This document shows, in pieces, positions 24,908-33,044 of a DNA stretch of 64,000 nt (position 1 is the first letter of the stretch; each line of letters opens with the position of its first letter). The notes below the pieces were generated by a model. The model did not search any database and was not told the origin of the DNA. It saw only the letters and a program-made list of their open reading frames with translations. Source of the stretch: Faucicola tetraodonis (GTDB taxonomy: Bacteria; Pseudomonadota; Gammaproteobacteria; Pseudomonadales; Moraxellaceae); the NCBI GenBank assembly GCA_032017425.1, contig DALZPW010000001.1; one strand, given 5' to 3'. Both the position numbers and the translations under genes were made by a program.

Positions 24908-25525
24908 CTAAGGGTTAGCGTTTTGATAGTTTTCATAATTAGCTAAAAAATTTTTCAAAATCGCATACCCATGCTCACTCAAAATAGATTCTGGATGGAA
25001 CTGCACCCCTTCAATCGGCAATGTTTGATGCCTAATGCCCATCACAGTAGGGGATGGCAGAGAATCATGTGGGTGAATATCATCACACCATGCGATAATC
25101 TCTAGACAAGCAGGCAAACTGTCTGCCGCAATCGCTAAAGAATGATAACGAGTGGCGTTAAAAGGTGAGGGAAGCCCGGCAAATATCCCTTGATGGTGAT
25201 GAAAAACTTGCGACACCCGCCCATGCATAATCGTTGGGCAACGAATAATATGGGCGCCAAATGCTTGCCCAATGGCTTGATGACCCAAGCAAACGCCTAA
25301 TATAGGAATAATGCCGGCACAGTCTTTGATAAAACTCAACGTATTGCCCGCATCGCTTGGCGTACAAGGTCCAGGGCCAATGACCAAATAATCAGGATTT
25401 AAACGAATGATGTCTTCACTGCTGCAAGCATCATTGCGCCAGACTTCAACGGGTTGTCCCAATTGCTCAAAATACTGCACCAAGTTGTAGGTAAAACTGT
25501 CGTAATTATCAATAAAAAGTAGCAA
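24908..25525 (-). CDS. trpG: Anthranilate synthase component II (glutamine amidotransferase)
   Basis: Supplies ammonia from glutamine to the anthranilate synthase large subunit (TrpE not in this window) and may serve aminodeoxychorismate synthase too. 205 aa; the class I triad appears as GVCLGHQ (Cys) and GVQFHPES (His, Glu), with the N-terminal LLFIDNYDSFTYNLV. The start is a TTG at 25525: no ATG lies in frame, and TAGGAT is well placed upstream. First gene of trpG-trpD-trpC, divergent from glnA. Confidence 0.95.
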   Translation of the reverse strand: MLLFIDNYDSFTYNLVQYFEQLGQPVEVWRNDACSSEDIIRLNPDYLVIGPGPCTPSDAGNTLSFIKDCAGIIPILGVCLGHQAIGQAFGAHIIRCPTIMHGRVSQVFHHHQGIFAGLPSPFNATRYHSLAIAADSLPACLEIIAWCDDIHPHDSLPSPTVMGIRHQTLPIEGVQFHPESILSEHGYAILKNFLANYENYQNANP

Positions 25526-25704
25526 TCCAGAAATCCTATCATGTAATTATTGGACGATGGTTAGCCGATGAAAAAACTTCACCGTTATTTTAGTTAATTA
25601 TTTTATCACAACCATTCTACAAGTAACTGAAACCGAATAAGTGAAACAGAGTAGCAGAAATCAATGTTAATGATTTTCACTAAAATAGTTAAATACATAT
25701 TTTA

Positions 25705-25751
25705 TGCACCATAAAAGTGAATATCGATAAAATTTTAATTAAAATGGTGCA
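25705..25751. promoter_or_regulatory. Inverted NtrC-like half-sites upstream of glnA
   Basis: TGCACCAT at 25705-25712 and its exact complement ATGGTGCA at 25744-25751 lie about 140-200 bp upstream of the sigma-54-like promoter. The TGCACC/GGTGCA halves match the NtrC (GlnG) consensus, but the 31-bp gap is longer than in one normal site, so these may be two partial sites. Position suits an enhancer. Confidence 0.5.
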
Positions 25752-25888
25752 AGTGTTAAGGCCCTATAGTGATTTGAAGGTTATCTAGGCAGATAGTCAT
25801 ATCAGCCAATTTTATCATTAAATCCACTCTCAAATAACTCATTGAATTTGATATAAAAATTTAATATTTAGCATGATAGTGCAAAAGT

Positions 25889-25904
25889 TGGCACATAACT
25901 TGAA
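25889..25904 (+). promoter_or_regulatory. Sigma-54-like promoter of glnA
   Basis: TGGCAC-ATAAC-TTGAA matches the -24/-12 consensus (TGGCAC-N5-TTGCW) except for A in place of C in the -12 element. It lies 110 bp upstream of the glnA ATG. With the NtrC-like halves further up, it indicates nitrogen-responsive control. Confidence 0.6.
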
Positions 25905-26014
25905 AGTTTAACTTCAACAAGCACCTCTTTGTTTATCTCTTGTCACAGCACCAAAAAGAGTATAAAGTGGCGTAACGTTTTTTTAATCATTTTTTGCGTA
26001 AAAGGAAACGAGCA

Positions 26015-27424
26015 ATGTCGAATAAATTTTTAGATTTAATCAAATCTAGCGAAGCAAAGTGGGTAGATTTTCGTTTTACCGATACTAAAGGTAAAGAGCA
26101 ACATGTGAGCTATCCAGCTGACAGCATGGACGAAGACATTTTTGAAGAAGGTAAAATGTTTGATGGTTCATCAATCGCTGGTTGGAAAGGCATTGAAGCG
26201 TCAGATATGATTTTGATGCCGGATTCCGATACCGCATTTGTCGATCCTTTCTTTCGTGAAACGACAGTTGTTGTGACCTGTGACGTTATCGAGCCATCAA
26301 CCATGCAAGGTTATGACCGTGACCCACGCTCAATCGCGCGACGTGCTGAAGAATACCTAAAATCAACGGGTATCGGTGATACCGCATTCTTTGGTCCAGA
26401 GCCAGAATTTTTCGTATTTGATGATGTAAAATGGTCAATCGACATGTCAGGTGCCCGTCATACCATCTCAGCTGATGAAGCCGCTTGGTCAACCGATAAA
26501 GAAATGGAAGGCGGTAACTATGCGCACCGTCCACGCGTCAAAGGCGGTTACTTCCCAGTACCACCCGTTGATAGCTCACAAGATATGCGCGCTGATATGT
26601 GTGCTGCGGTAGAAGCGATTATGGGTGAAGGCCGTGTTGAAGTCCATCACCATGAAGTTGCCTCTTGCCAGCTAGAAATCGGTGTATCATTTAATACCCT
26701 AGTTCGTAAAGCGGACGAAGTACAACAGTTCAAATATGCGGTACACAACGTTGCACACGAATATGGTAAGACTGCGACCTTTATGCCAAAACCAATGGTT
26801 GGTGATAATGGTTCAGGTATGCACGTTCACTTGTCAATCCAAAAAGATGGCAAAAACACCTTTGCCGGTGATGAATACGCAGGGCTGTCAGAAACTGCTT
26901 TATACGCAATCGGTGGGATTATCAAACATGCTCGTGCATTAAATGCCATTACCAACCCATCAACCAACAGCTACAAACGCCTAGTACCGCATTACGAAGC
27001 GCCTATTAAACTGGCTTATTCAGCGCGTAACCGCTCAGCGTCAATTCGTATTCCATACGTGGCAAGCCCGAAAGGCAAGCGTATCGAAGCACGTTTCCCA
27101 GACCCAGCAGCCAACCCTTACCTTTGCTTTGCCGCATTGTTGATGGCAGCGCTTGATGGTATCCAAAACAAAATCCATCCAGGTGAAGCCGCAGACAAAA
27201 ACTTATACGACCTTCCACCAGAAGAAGAAGCATTGATCCCAACAGTTGCGGAGAACTTGGAAGTTGCGCTTAAAGCGTTAGAAGACGACCATGAATTCTT
27301 AACCAAAGGTGGCGTATTTACCAAAGAAATGCTTGACGCTTACATTGCCTTGAAAAAAGAAGAAGTAGAGCGTTACAACGTATCAGTTCATCCAATCGAA
27401 TTTGATATGTACTACAGCTGCTAA
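26015..27424 (+). CDS. glnA: Glutamine synthetase, type I
   Basis: Dodecameric cytoplasmic enzyme joining ammonia and glutamate with ATP. 469 aa, the usual type I length. Blocks: MFDGSSIAGW, GPEPEFFVFD (metal site), NGSGMHVH, NSYKRLVPHYEAP and the ATP-site NRSASIRIP. The adenylylation Tyr lies in NLYDLPPEE near the C-terminus, consistent with the glnE gene at 39454. AAAGGAAACG precedes the ATG at 26015; an upstream extension in the frame has no ribosome site. Preceded by a sigma-54-like promoter and followed by a strong terminator. Confidence 0.98.
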   Translation: MSNKFLDLIKSSEAKWVDFRFTDTKGKEQHVSYPADSMDEDIFEEGKMFDGSSIAGWKGIEASDMILMPDSDTAFVDPFFRETTVVVTCDVIEPSTMQGYDRDPRSIARRAEEYLKSTGIGDTAFFGPEPEFFVFDDVKWSIDMSGARHTISADEAAWSTDKEMEGGNYAHRPRVKGGYFPVPPVDSSQDMRADMCAAVEAIMGEGRVEVHHHEVASCQLEIGVSFNTLVRKADEVQQFKYAVHNVAHEYGKTATFMPKPMVGDNGSGMHVHLSIQKDGKNTFAGDEYAGLSETALYAIGGIIKHARALNAITNPSTNSYKRLVPHYEAPIKLAYSARNRSASIRIPYVASPKGKRIEARFPDPAANPYLCFAALLMAALDGIQNKIHPGEAADKNLYDLPPEEEALIPTVAENLEVALKALEDDHEFLTKGGVFTKEMLDAYIALKKEEVERYNVSVHPIEFDMYYSC

Positions 27425-27440
27425 TAAGTTCGCTTTTCAA

Positions 27441-27473
27441 AAAACCCAACTTCACATTAAGTTGGGTTTTTTT
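27441..27473 (+). terminator. Terminator after glnA
   Basis: AAAACCCAACTT (27441-27452) and AAGTTGGGTTTT (27459-27470) form a 12-bp stem with a 6-nt loop and T-run. Confidence 0.92.
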
Positions 27474-27570
27474 ATGTGAAATTTTTAGTTTAATAGGCAA
27501 AATTATTTAGGGATTGATTATCAAGCTTGCTAAAATATGCACAATAATGGGTTTTGAGGGGAAGGCTTAA

Positions 27571-28323
27571 ATGATTTTGACAAAATATAGTACCAATAAT
27601 AATAGCGATTTACGGTATAGCTTGATACTCACGGCTGTCGTGTTATTGTTGTCACAGTTAAGTCATGCTGAAGTGTACAAGACGACCACCTCAGAGGGTC
27701 AAGTGGTATATACTGATAATATTAATACCGCTTATCAATACAATAAAAACAGCAAGAGTATCAGCGTATTAGATAAATTACCCACCCAATCACAAGTATC
27801 ATCGACGACCAATCAATCAACAACGACATCTAATAACTTGAACAATGAAGTTAATAACGCAGCGAGTACGGCTACTGACAATCGCTTGCCTGATAGTTTA
27901 GGTGATCGCTTAACTGGTCGCTTATCCACCCAATCCATCTCAGCAAGCCAGCAGGGCGATTATGTATTAAACATTGTATCGCCTGAAGCCGGGCAAACGC
28001 TGCGACGGGGTAGTCAACCCATTGAGATTAACGTTGCTTTGACACCGAGTTTAAAAACAGGGGATAGAATCGTCTATCAACTCAATAACCAAACTTTAGC
28101 AACCATAAAAGCCACTAGCTATACTATTGCAACTACCACGCTCGATCCTAACCCTTATACCATTACCGTAGGGGTTGAAAACGTCTTAGGGGAAGTCATC
28201 GCGCAAGACACTCGCGCTATCACTCTCATCAGTAATAATGTACTGTATCAAAAGAAACGTAAAGCGATTGCGCAAGCACAAAAGAAGAAAGCCAACCAAC
28301 CTTGGTATAAAAAAATACTTTAA
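27571..28323 (+). CDS. DUF4124-domain periplasmic protein
   Basis: 250-aa secreted protein. The signal peptide (hydrophobic run LILTAVVLLLSQLSHA) is cleaved before EVYK. The following EVYKTTTSEGQVVYTDN is the DUF4124 pattern. A Ser/Thr/Asn-rich linker is followed by an Ig-like segment (SPEAGQTLRRGSQPIEI to about residue 225), and a Lys-rich C-terminus. In Pseudomonas a DUF4124 gene also follows glnA. Function is not known; the ntrB and ntrC genes that often come next are absent here. The ATG at 27571 follows GAGGGGAAGG, a strong ribosome site. Confidence 0.75.
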   Translation: MILTKYSTNNNSDLRYSLILTAVVLLLSQLSHAEVYKTTTSEGQVVYTDNINTAYQYNKNSKSISVLDKLPTQSQVSSTTNQSTTTSNNLNNEVNNAASTATDNRLPDSLGDRLTGRLSTQSISASQQGDYVLNIVSPEAGQTLRRGSQPIEINVALTPSLKTGDRIVYQLNNQTLATIKATSYTIATTTLDPNPYTITVGVENVLGEVIAQDTRAITLISNNVLYQKKRKAIAQAQKKKANQPWYKKIL

Positions 28324-28375
28324 TACTTTAAGCTATCGTTAAATTTGCTTATACCATAAGGCACTACCATAACCG

Positions 28376-29020
28376 ATGCAGCTTTATCCAATCAAACACC
28401 ATAGCTGGGTGGCTATTGATATTCACCATAATTTGGGTGAACAGGCTACGCTATTAACCAATAAAGCAGCATCAACCCATAAATTAGGGTCGATGTCTTG
28501 TCGTCAATTGCTAAAAAAGCTACAGCAAGCGCTCAATGTGACAGGCGAGTTAATGGAGGCAAACTTTCCTTATCATTTTATAACCGCTAATGGTTACATT
28601 TGGTATGTCAGTTTTAGCCATAGCCGCCAACATGCCGCAGTATTGATTTCGCCCTATGCCAATATCGGCATTGATGTTGAAGACAGCGCAATTAGTCATC
28701 AGGTTGCTTCACGCTTTTTTTCACCCCATGAATATCAATGGTTGAATCAAAAGCCTGCTGTCAATCAAGCAGTTTTACGAAACCTGCTATGGCGACTTAA
28801 AGAATGTTCCATCAAAACCCATCAGAATGTCGATAAGCAATTAATCAAAGAATTAAAACATGATGTGCTAGATGAATTGGGTGAGGAAGTTATCAATCAA
28901 CTTATTGGCATCGATGAGATAAATGCTAAAGATAAGCCCATACAATGTGTGCAAACCGACGCTAAAATAATTGGCAATTTTAGTAGCAAACCTTGCAGTT
29001 TTATTATTGTAAACCGTTAA
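28376..29020 (+). CDS. 4'-phosphopantetheinyl transferase superfamily protein
   Basis: 214-aa enzyme that would attach 4'-phosphopantetheine from CoA to a carrier protein. The core motifs are YVSFSHSRQHAAV, then IGIDVEDSAI (metal-binding Asp and Glu), FSPHEYQWL and LLWRLKECSIKTHQ, which contains the W-x-x-K-E block. These are diagnostic for the AcpS/Sfp-like superfamily. No polyketide or nonribosomal peptide genes lie in the window, so the target is unknown. Located between the DUF4124 gene and the cold-shock gene. Few residues identify the subfamily. Confidence 0.8.
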   Translation: MQLYPIKHHSWVAIDIHHNLGEQATLLTNKAASTHKLGSMSCRQLLKKLQQALNVTGELMEANFPYHFITANGYIWYVSFSHSRQHAAVLISPYANIGIDVEDSAISHQVASRFFSPHEYQWLNQKPAVNQAVLRNLLWRLKECSIKTHQNVDKQLIKELKHDVLDELGEEVINQLIGIDEINAKDKPIQCVQTDAKIIGNFSSKPCSFIIVNR

Positions 29021-29092
29021 ATAAGGCTAAAAAATCGCTGTTTAAAAAAATAACCAATTCTTACGAAATTACTTTTTTTTGTAAAAAACCCA

Positions 29093-29101
29093 TGCTATGA
29101 T
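29093..29101 (+). promoter_or_regulatory. Extended -10 promoter of cold-shock gene
   Basis: TGC-TATGAT is an extended -10 element; no good -35 is seen. Transcription starting just downstream would leave a leader of about 180 nt before the cold-shock ATG, the long leader typical of cspA-type mRNAs. Confidence 0.5.
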
Positions 29102-29168
29102 TGCTATAAGAACAATTTACTATGTAAGCGACATTGTAGAGAAATGTTTTAACAAACTATTACAAAAG

Positions 29169-29238
29169 CTTAACTAGTACATTATTTAGCAGGCGTAGGT
29201 AGCGAGTAGCTAAACTTAACTAGTCTTGATTAGTTAAG
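29169..29238 (+). promoter_or_regulatory. Cold-shock mRNA leader with two alternative hairpins
   Basis: CTTAACTAGT occurs twice (29169-29178 and 29215-29224). The single downstream arm TAGTTAAG (29231-29238) is complementary to both. Pairing with the near copy gives an 8-bp stem with an 8-nt loop; pairing with the far copy would enclose about 50 nt. The arrangement suggests a switchable leader. Regulation by temperature is inferred from the gene family. Confidence 0.5.
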
Positions 29239-29286
29239 CAACTACCTTAAAAACCTACCATTAATAGTGTTAAAGGAAGTTATAAT

Positions 29287-29499
29287 ATGTCAGTTCGTGA
29301 ACAAGGCATTGTAAAATGGTTTAATGATTCAAAAGGTTTTGGATTTATTCAACGTAACAGCGGTGAAGATATTTTCGTTCATTTCCGCGCGATTCAAGGT
29401 GACGGCTACCGTTCACTTCAAGATGGTCAAAAAGTTGAATTCATCGTGGTTGAAGGTCAAAAAGGTCTTCAAGCTGAAGAAGTTACCAAAGTCGAATAA
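29287..29499 (+). CDS. Cold-shock protein, CspA family
   Basis: 70-aa OB-fold protein that binds single-stranded nucleic acids as an RNA chaperone. RNP1 KGFGFIQ and RNP2 DIFVHF are intact, with the start GIVKWFN. The ribosome site is AAAGGAAG before the ATG. The preceding leader of about 180 nt has inverted repeats. It is followed by a hairpin terminator and the RhlB-like helicase gene; the two could cooperate in mRNA unfolding at low temperature. Cold-induction is not shown by the sequence itself. Confidence 0.95.
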   Translation: MSVREQGIVKWFNDSKGFGFIQRNSGEDIFVHFRAIQGDGYRSLQDGQKVEFIVVEGQKGLQAEEVTKVE

Positions 29500-29543
29500 G
29501 TTGAGCCAAAAAGGGGTTGAAGTGTTATTTTTGACCTTTTTGC

Positions 29544-29574
29544 AAACCAAGTTGATTCAATTAACTTGGTTTTT
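29544..29574 (+). terminator. Terminator after cold-shock gene
   Basis: AAACCAAGTT (29544-29553) and AACTTGGTTT (29563-29572), 9-nt loop, T-run. Confidence 0.85.
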
Positions 29575-29623
29575 GTTGTTTCTCATAGCCAATGATTGAT
29601 TGGTCAAAATAGGTTAACTCTCT

Positions 29624-30799
29624 GTGTTTCAAACTTTCTCACAATTACCCCTTCATCCAGCGCTCAAACAAGCGATTGACCAACTAGGCTATCAAACGCT
29701 GACCCCTATCCAAGCGCAGATATTGCCCAATACACTCGCTGGGCAAGACGCCATTGGGCAGGCGCAAACAGGTACAGGTAAGACAGCAACGTTTTTACTC
29801 ACCATCATCAATGAATTGCTGAATAATCCTCTAAACCCTGAGGTTGATGGCGATCGTTTTTTGGGTGAAACCCGTGCGCTGGTGCTCGCGCCGACTCGAG
29901 AACTGGCTCAACAAATTTATCAAGATTGCCTTGAGCTCACCAAGTTTACCAAACTGCATACTGTTTGTTTGCTCGGTGGCACAGACTATGACACGCAGTC
30001 AAAGCAGCTGCATCAAAAGTTTGTCGATATCATCATCGCCACCCCAGGTCGTTTGATTGATTTTTGCTTTCAGCACCATGTGTATCTCGATCGTCTTGAA
30101 ATTTTGGTATTAGATGAAGCGGATAGAATGCTGGATATGGGGTTTATACCTGATATCAAACGGTTGATTCGTATGATGCCTGCCAATACGCATCGGCAAA
30201 CCCTGCTTTTCTCCGCTACCTTTAACCAAGATGTGATGAATTTAGCTTATCGCTGGTTATATCAACCGATTTTTGTAGAGATTGCGCCCGAGCAAAAAAC
30301 CAGTCAAAACATCGAGCAGCTATTTTTCACCTTGATGGAATCGGATAAGCTGGCGGCGTTACAGCAAATTATTGAAAAAATTTCTCCCAAGAAAATGATT
30401 GTCTTTGCCAATCGTAAAGACCAAGTCAAACGCCTGTATGACAAACTTAATCGTCAGTATAAAGTAGTGATATTGTCAGGGGATGTCATACAGGCCAAAC
30501 GCGAGAAGTATTTGGCACAATTTCGTCAAGGCGATGCCAATATTTTAGTGGCTACGGATGTCGCAGGGCGAGGTATTCATGTGGATGATGTGGCTTGTGT
30601 GGTCAATTATACGCTGCCAGACAGTCCTGATGATTACGTTCATCGTATCGGTCGCACCGGTAGGGCAGGCAATAAAGGCATGAGTATTAGCTTTATCAGT
30701 GAAAACGACGGGTTTAACTTGCCGGCTATCGAGCAATACTTGGATGAAAGTATCAAAATGCAGCAATGGTCGAATGATACGCGTTTTTTAGAGGATTAA
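29624..30799 (+). CDS. rhlB: DEAD-box RNA helicase, RhlB-like
   Basis: 391-aa ATP-dependent RNA helicase. The ordered motifs are AQTGTGKT (Walker A), PTRELA, ATPGRL, LDEADRMLDMGF, SATF, VATDVAGRGI and HRIGRTGRAG. It lacks the long basic tail seen in some relatives. The start is GTG at 29624, with AGG about 10 nt upstream; no in-frame ATG precedes it. RhlB normally works with RNase E in mRNA decay, but RNase E is not in the window, so the name is by resemblance. Confidence 0.85.
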   Translation: MFQTFSQLPLHPALKQAIDQLGYQTLTPIQAQILPNTLAGQDAIGQAQTGTGKTATFLLTIINELLNNPLNPEVDGDRFLGETRALVLAPTRELAQQIYQDCLELTKFTKLHTVCLLGGTDYDTQSKQLHQKFVDIIIATPGRLIDFCFQHHVYLDRLEILVLDEADRMLDMGFIPDIKRLIRMMPANTHRQTLLFSATFNQDVMNLAYRWLYQPIFVEIAPEQKTSQNIEQLFFTLMESDKLAALQQIIEKISPKKMIVFANRKDQVKRLYDKLNRQYKVVILSGDVIQAKREKYLAQFRQGDANILVATDVAGRGIHVDDVACVVNYTLPDSPDDYVHRIGRTGRAGNKGMSISFISENDGFNLPAIEQYLDESIKMQQWSNDTRFLED

Positions 30800-30821
30800 A
30801 TTTTTTAAGTGATAAAACATG

Positions 30822-30853
30822 AAGGGCGCTATCAATCAATAGCGCCCTTTTTT
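30822..30853 (+). terminator. Terminator after rhlB
   Basis: AAGGGCGCTAT (30822-30832) and ATAGCGCCCTT (30839-30849), 11-bp stem, 6-nt loop, T-run. Confidence 0.93.
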
Positions 30854-30881
30854 ACGGTAAAATACATTAATAAAAATAACG

Positions 30882-31220
30882 CTATAATCTAACGATATCG
30901 ACTTTAGCAAGGCCGTTTGAAAGATTAGCAATTCTGCTAAAAGCACCTTTTGACAAATCTAGCGTACGGCCATATTTGCCAAATCCCCCTGTGTCAGTCA
31001 CGCGTACCACTACACTTTTGCCGTTGGCTTTGTTGGTAACTTTGAGCCGGCTACCTAATTTGTGCACATTGCTGGCGGCAGTCAGTGCATGTTGATTAAA
31101 TTTCTCGCCAGATGCCGTGGTGCGACCATGATGCTTGCCACCATACCATGAAACAACATCAGCATTGGCTTGCTGGGTGGCTAAAGTAGTAACAATCAAA
31201 CTGGCAATGATATATTTCAT
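30882..31220 (-). CDS. RlpA-like double-psi beta-barrel protein
   Basis: 112-aa secreted protein. The signal peptide MKYIIASLIVTTLATQQANA is cleaved before DVVSWYGGKHHG. The mature part has the RlpA/DPBB pattern: GRTTASGEKFNQHALTAA, LGSRLKVTN, VVVRVTDTGGF and LDLSKGAF. There is no SPOR domain, so it is a minimal RlpA-like protein, perhaps acting on denuded glycan strands. AAAGGA precedes the ATG. The gene is oriented against rhlB and has its own upstream region. Confidence 0.85.
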   Translation of the reverse strand: MKYIIASLIVTTLATQQANADVVSWYGGKHHGRTTASGEKFNQHALTAASNVHKLGSRLKVTNKANGKSVVVRVTDTGGFGKYGRTLDLSKGAFSRIANLSNGLAKVDIVRL

Positions 31221-31518
31221 CGGATGTTCCTTTTATCAATTAAAGCGGTCAATAATCTGACTGCTTAAAGGTATCAAGGGGCATTTCCCGTGATTTACAT
31301 AGTAAAAACAAAGTAATATTGTTTAATATCACTTAAGCGGTGTGTATTCTAATTACAAAGTTATGTTATTGCAAAGATTTTATTGTAAACAAAATCTTCA
31401 ATATGGGATGTATTTTGCTAAATATATAAATTATGTAACTATATTAGCTAGTTTTTCTAACCTGTTGATTTTGTGTAAAAATGATATCTTAAGTAGCTAA
31501 TCGGATATAAAAAATGCA
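31221..31518. other. Intergenic region between RlpA-like gene and tmRNA
   Basis: About 300 bp, AT-rich, with no ORF or repeat that I trust. It presumably contains the promoter of the RlpA-like gene, which is read leftward; I could not assign it to a clear -35/-10 pair. Confidence 0.4.
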
Positions 31519-31520
31519 AA

Positions 31521-31556
31521 AAAAAGAGAATGCAAGTTATTGCATTCTCTTTTTTA
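31521..31556 (-). terminator. Terminator of tmRNA gene
   Basis: A near-perfect hairpin of 15 bp (AAAAAGAGAATGCAA at 31521-31535, complement at 31540-31554) with a 4-nt loop lies just past the 3' end of tmRNA. It has T-runs on both strands. Confidence 0.93.
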
Positions 31557-31560
31557 TATA

Positions 31561-31921
31561 TGGTGGAGATGGCGGGAGTTGAACCCGCGTCCGCCAGCAC
31601 TACGCCCATGACTCTACATGTTTAGATTCTGTCTATGGCTTTAATGGTTGGCGAACCGACAGTCAGGATGCCAACCACGAGCCTCTTAAGTTTTGCTCAA
31701 ATTGGCGAGACAACAATTTAAGCTATCCATCGTGCGTTCGCTTCAAGGAGAGCAACCAGACCAATGGCAATCTGTGCCGTCCCAAGCAGCCCTTAGGCTG
31801 CTAGAGCGTAAGTTTCGTCGTTTGCGACTAGTTTAAAATGTATATTTTATTTACGAGTGGACATACTCACTCGACATGCATCATTGAGTTTCATTACCAG
31901 CGTCGAAGCCAGAACATCCCC
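31561..31921 (-). ncRNA. ssrA: Transfer-messenger RNA (tmRNA)
   Basis: 361-nt RNA that rescues stalled ribosomes and tags the peptide for degradation. The 5' end reads GGGGATGTTCTGGCTTCGAC and the 3' end is a tRNA-like T-arm ending in CATCTCCACCA, with encoded CCA. The tag reading frame lies at 31793-31825 and encodes ANDETYALAA followed by TAA. A promoter (31935-31964) and a terminator flank it. The tag is one I associate with Acinetobacter-type tmRNAs. The SmpB gene is not in this window. Confidence 0.97.
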
Positions 31922-31934
31922 AAATGAACTGTTA

Positions 31935-31964
31935 ATTATATAAGGTTAGTAGCTTAAAATACAA
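31935..31964 (-). promoter_or_regulatory. Promoter of tmRNA gene
   Basis: On the minus strand, TTGTAT (31959-31964) and TATAAT (31935-31940) are separated by 18 bp. The -10 lies 13 nt from the mature 5' end, so transcription would begin within a few bases of it. Confidence 0.7.
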
Positions 31965-32184
31965 GGCTAAACGTCATAATAGTCAGATAAATTACTAAAA
32001 ACACACACAGACCCCAAAACCGTTCAGATTATTGTCATGTATTTGACGTATTGAGCTGATAAGCTGAGGGGTTAAAGTAAGTAAAATTTTTTTGATATAT
32101 TTTAGTCAAAGAAATAATAGGCTGGGTAAATTAAAATAGGTAAGTTAGACTGAGTCATTGAATAAGCTAATCAGGTAATTAATG

Positions 32185-32214
32185 AATGGCAGGTAGCTGA
32201 ATGGCAAGTAGCAA
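32185..32214. repeat. 15-bp tandem duplication carrying the start codon
   Basis: AATGGCAGGTAGCTG (32185-32199) followed by AATGGCAAGTAGCAA (32200-32214). The first copy reads ATG GCA GGT AGC TGA, a four-codon mini-frame whose TGA abuts the ATG of the gene at 32201. Confidence 0.75.
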
Positions 32215-32998
32215 AAAAAATTCGCCAAGCATCATGCGGATGTCACAAAATCAGCTCAAACGCCAGCGTGAATGGGTGTATTTGGCGCATTTTTTAGCCA
32301 TGCTGCATTTACATCCTGCCAAAACCATCTCAGGTACGGATGATGGTAATGAGCCAGATTTTACCTGTATTTTTTATTGTGACAAAGGTGAATATGCAAT
32401 TGGCATCGAATTGACCACGTTGCCAAGACTACGCGATAGACTCGGTAATGACAATTTAATGCTAAAACGTTGGTACTGGCAGTCGCTGCTACAGGTGTCA
32501 ACCAAATTGACACCAACGCGGTTTAATGGTAAAGGTGAGATAGTAGGTGTCAAAGCTAATTGGGCCAATCGGGTCGATTGGCAAAAAATTGATAACCGTA
32601 AAATTCTGAATTTATCCCGGCAGTTTATTGAGCAATCGAGTGATTTGCCACATCATACGCTCAGTAGTAAATTACAAAACGGTATTGCCAAAACCATGCG
32701 TTGGTTACCCAGTGCGTTTTTTACCGATATGGCAGATGAAAACGAAGATTTACCGATTGATTCCTACATCAATCAAAGTGATATTGATGCGGTGATGAGC
32801 AAAAAAGCGCATAAAGTCCAAGCGTACCGCAAAAAAAGGGTGTTGGATGAAATCTGGTTATTGATTCATACCAATGAACAGCAAGAAAAGGGCTTATTAA
32901 CTTTTGACACAAGTGAAGTATTGCATCACGGTAGTGAGTTTTATCGAGTGTTTTTAACCTTATATCCCACCACGACACTGCTACAAATTGCTCAATAA
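32201..32998 (+). CDS. Orphan protein with a PD-(D/E)XK-like motif
   Basis: 265-aa protein of unknown function. EPDF (Asp53) is followed after 16 residues by IGIELT (Glu70, Thr72), which resembles the D-x(n)-E-x-K core of restriction-like nucleases, though Thr replaces Lys. The rest is helical and charged, with no transmembrane segment or partner methylase. AGG lies before the ATG at 32201. It stands alone between tmRNA and yebC. A nuclease role is speculation; an inactive fold or a different family is equally open. Confidence 0.55.
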   Translation: MASSKKNSPSIMRMSQNQLKRQREWVYLAHFLAMLHLHPAKTISGTDDGNEPDFTCIFYCDKGEYAIGIELTTLPRLRDRLGNDNLMLKRWYWQSLLQVSTKLTPTRFNGKGEIVGVKANWANRVDWQKIDNRKILNLSRQFIEQSSDLPHHTLSSKLQNGIAKTMRWLPSAFFTDMADENEDLPIDSYINQSDIDAVMSKKAHKVQAYRKKRVLDEIWLLIHTNEQQEKGLLTFDTSEVLHHGSEFYRVFLTLYPTTTLLQIAQ

Positions 32999-33027
32999 AA
33001 AAGGCTAAATCTACATTTAGCCTTTTT
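32998..33027. terminator. Bidirectional terminator between orphan gene and yebC
   Basis: AAAAAGGCTAAAT (32998-33010) and ATTTAGCCTTTTT (33015-33027) form a 13-bp stem with a 4-nt loop between two convergent genes. Confidence 0.92.
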
Positions 33028-33044
33028 ATGCTGAAAAATTTCAT

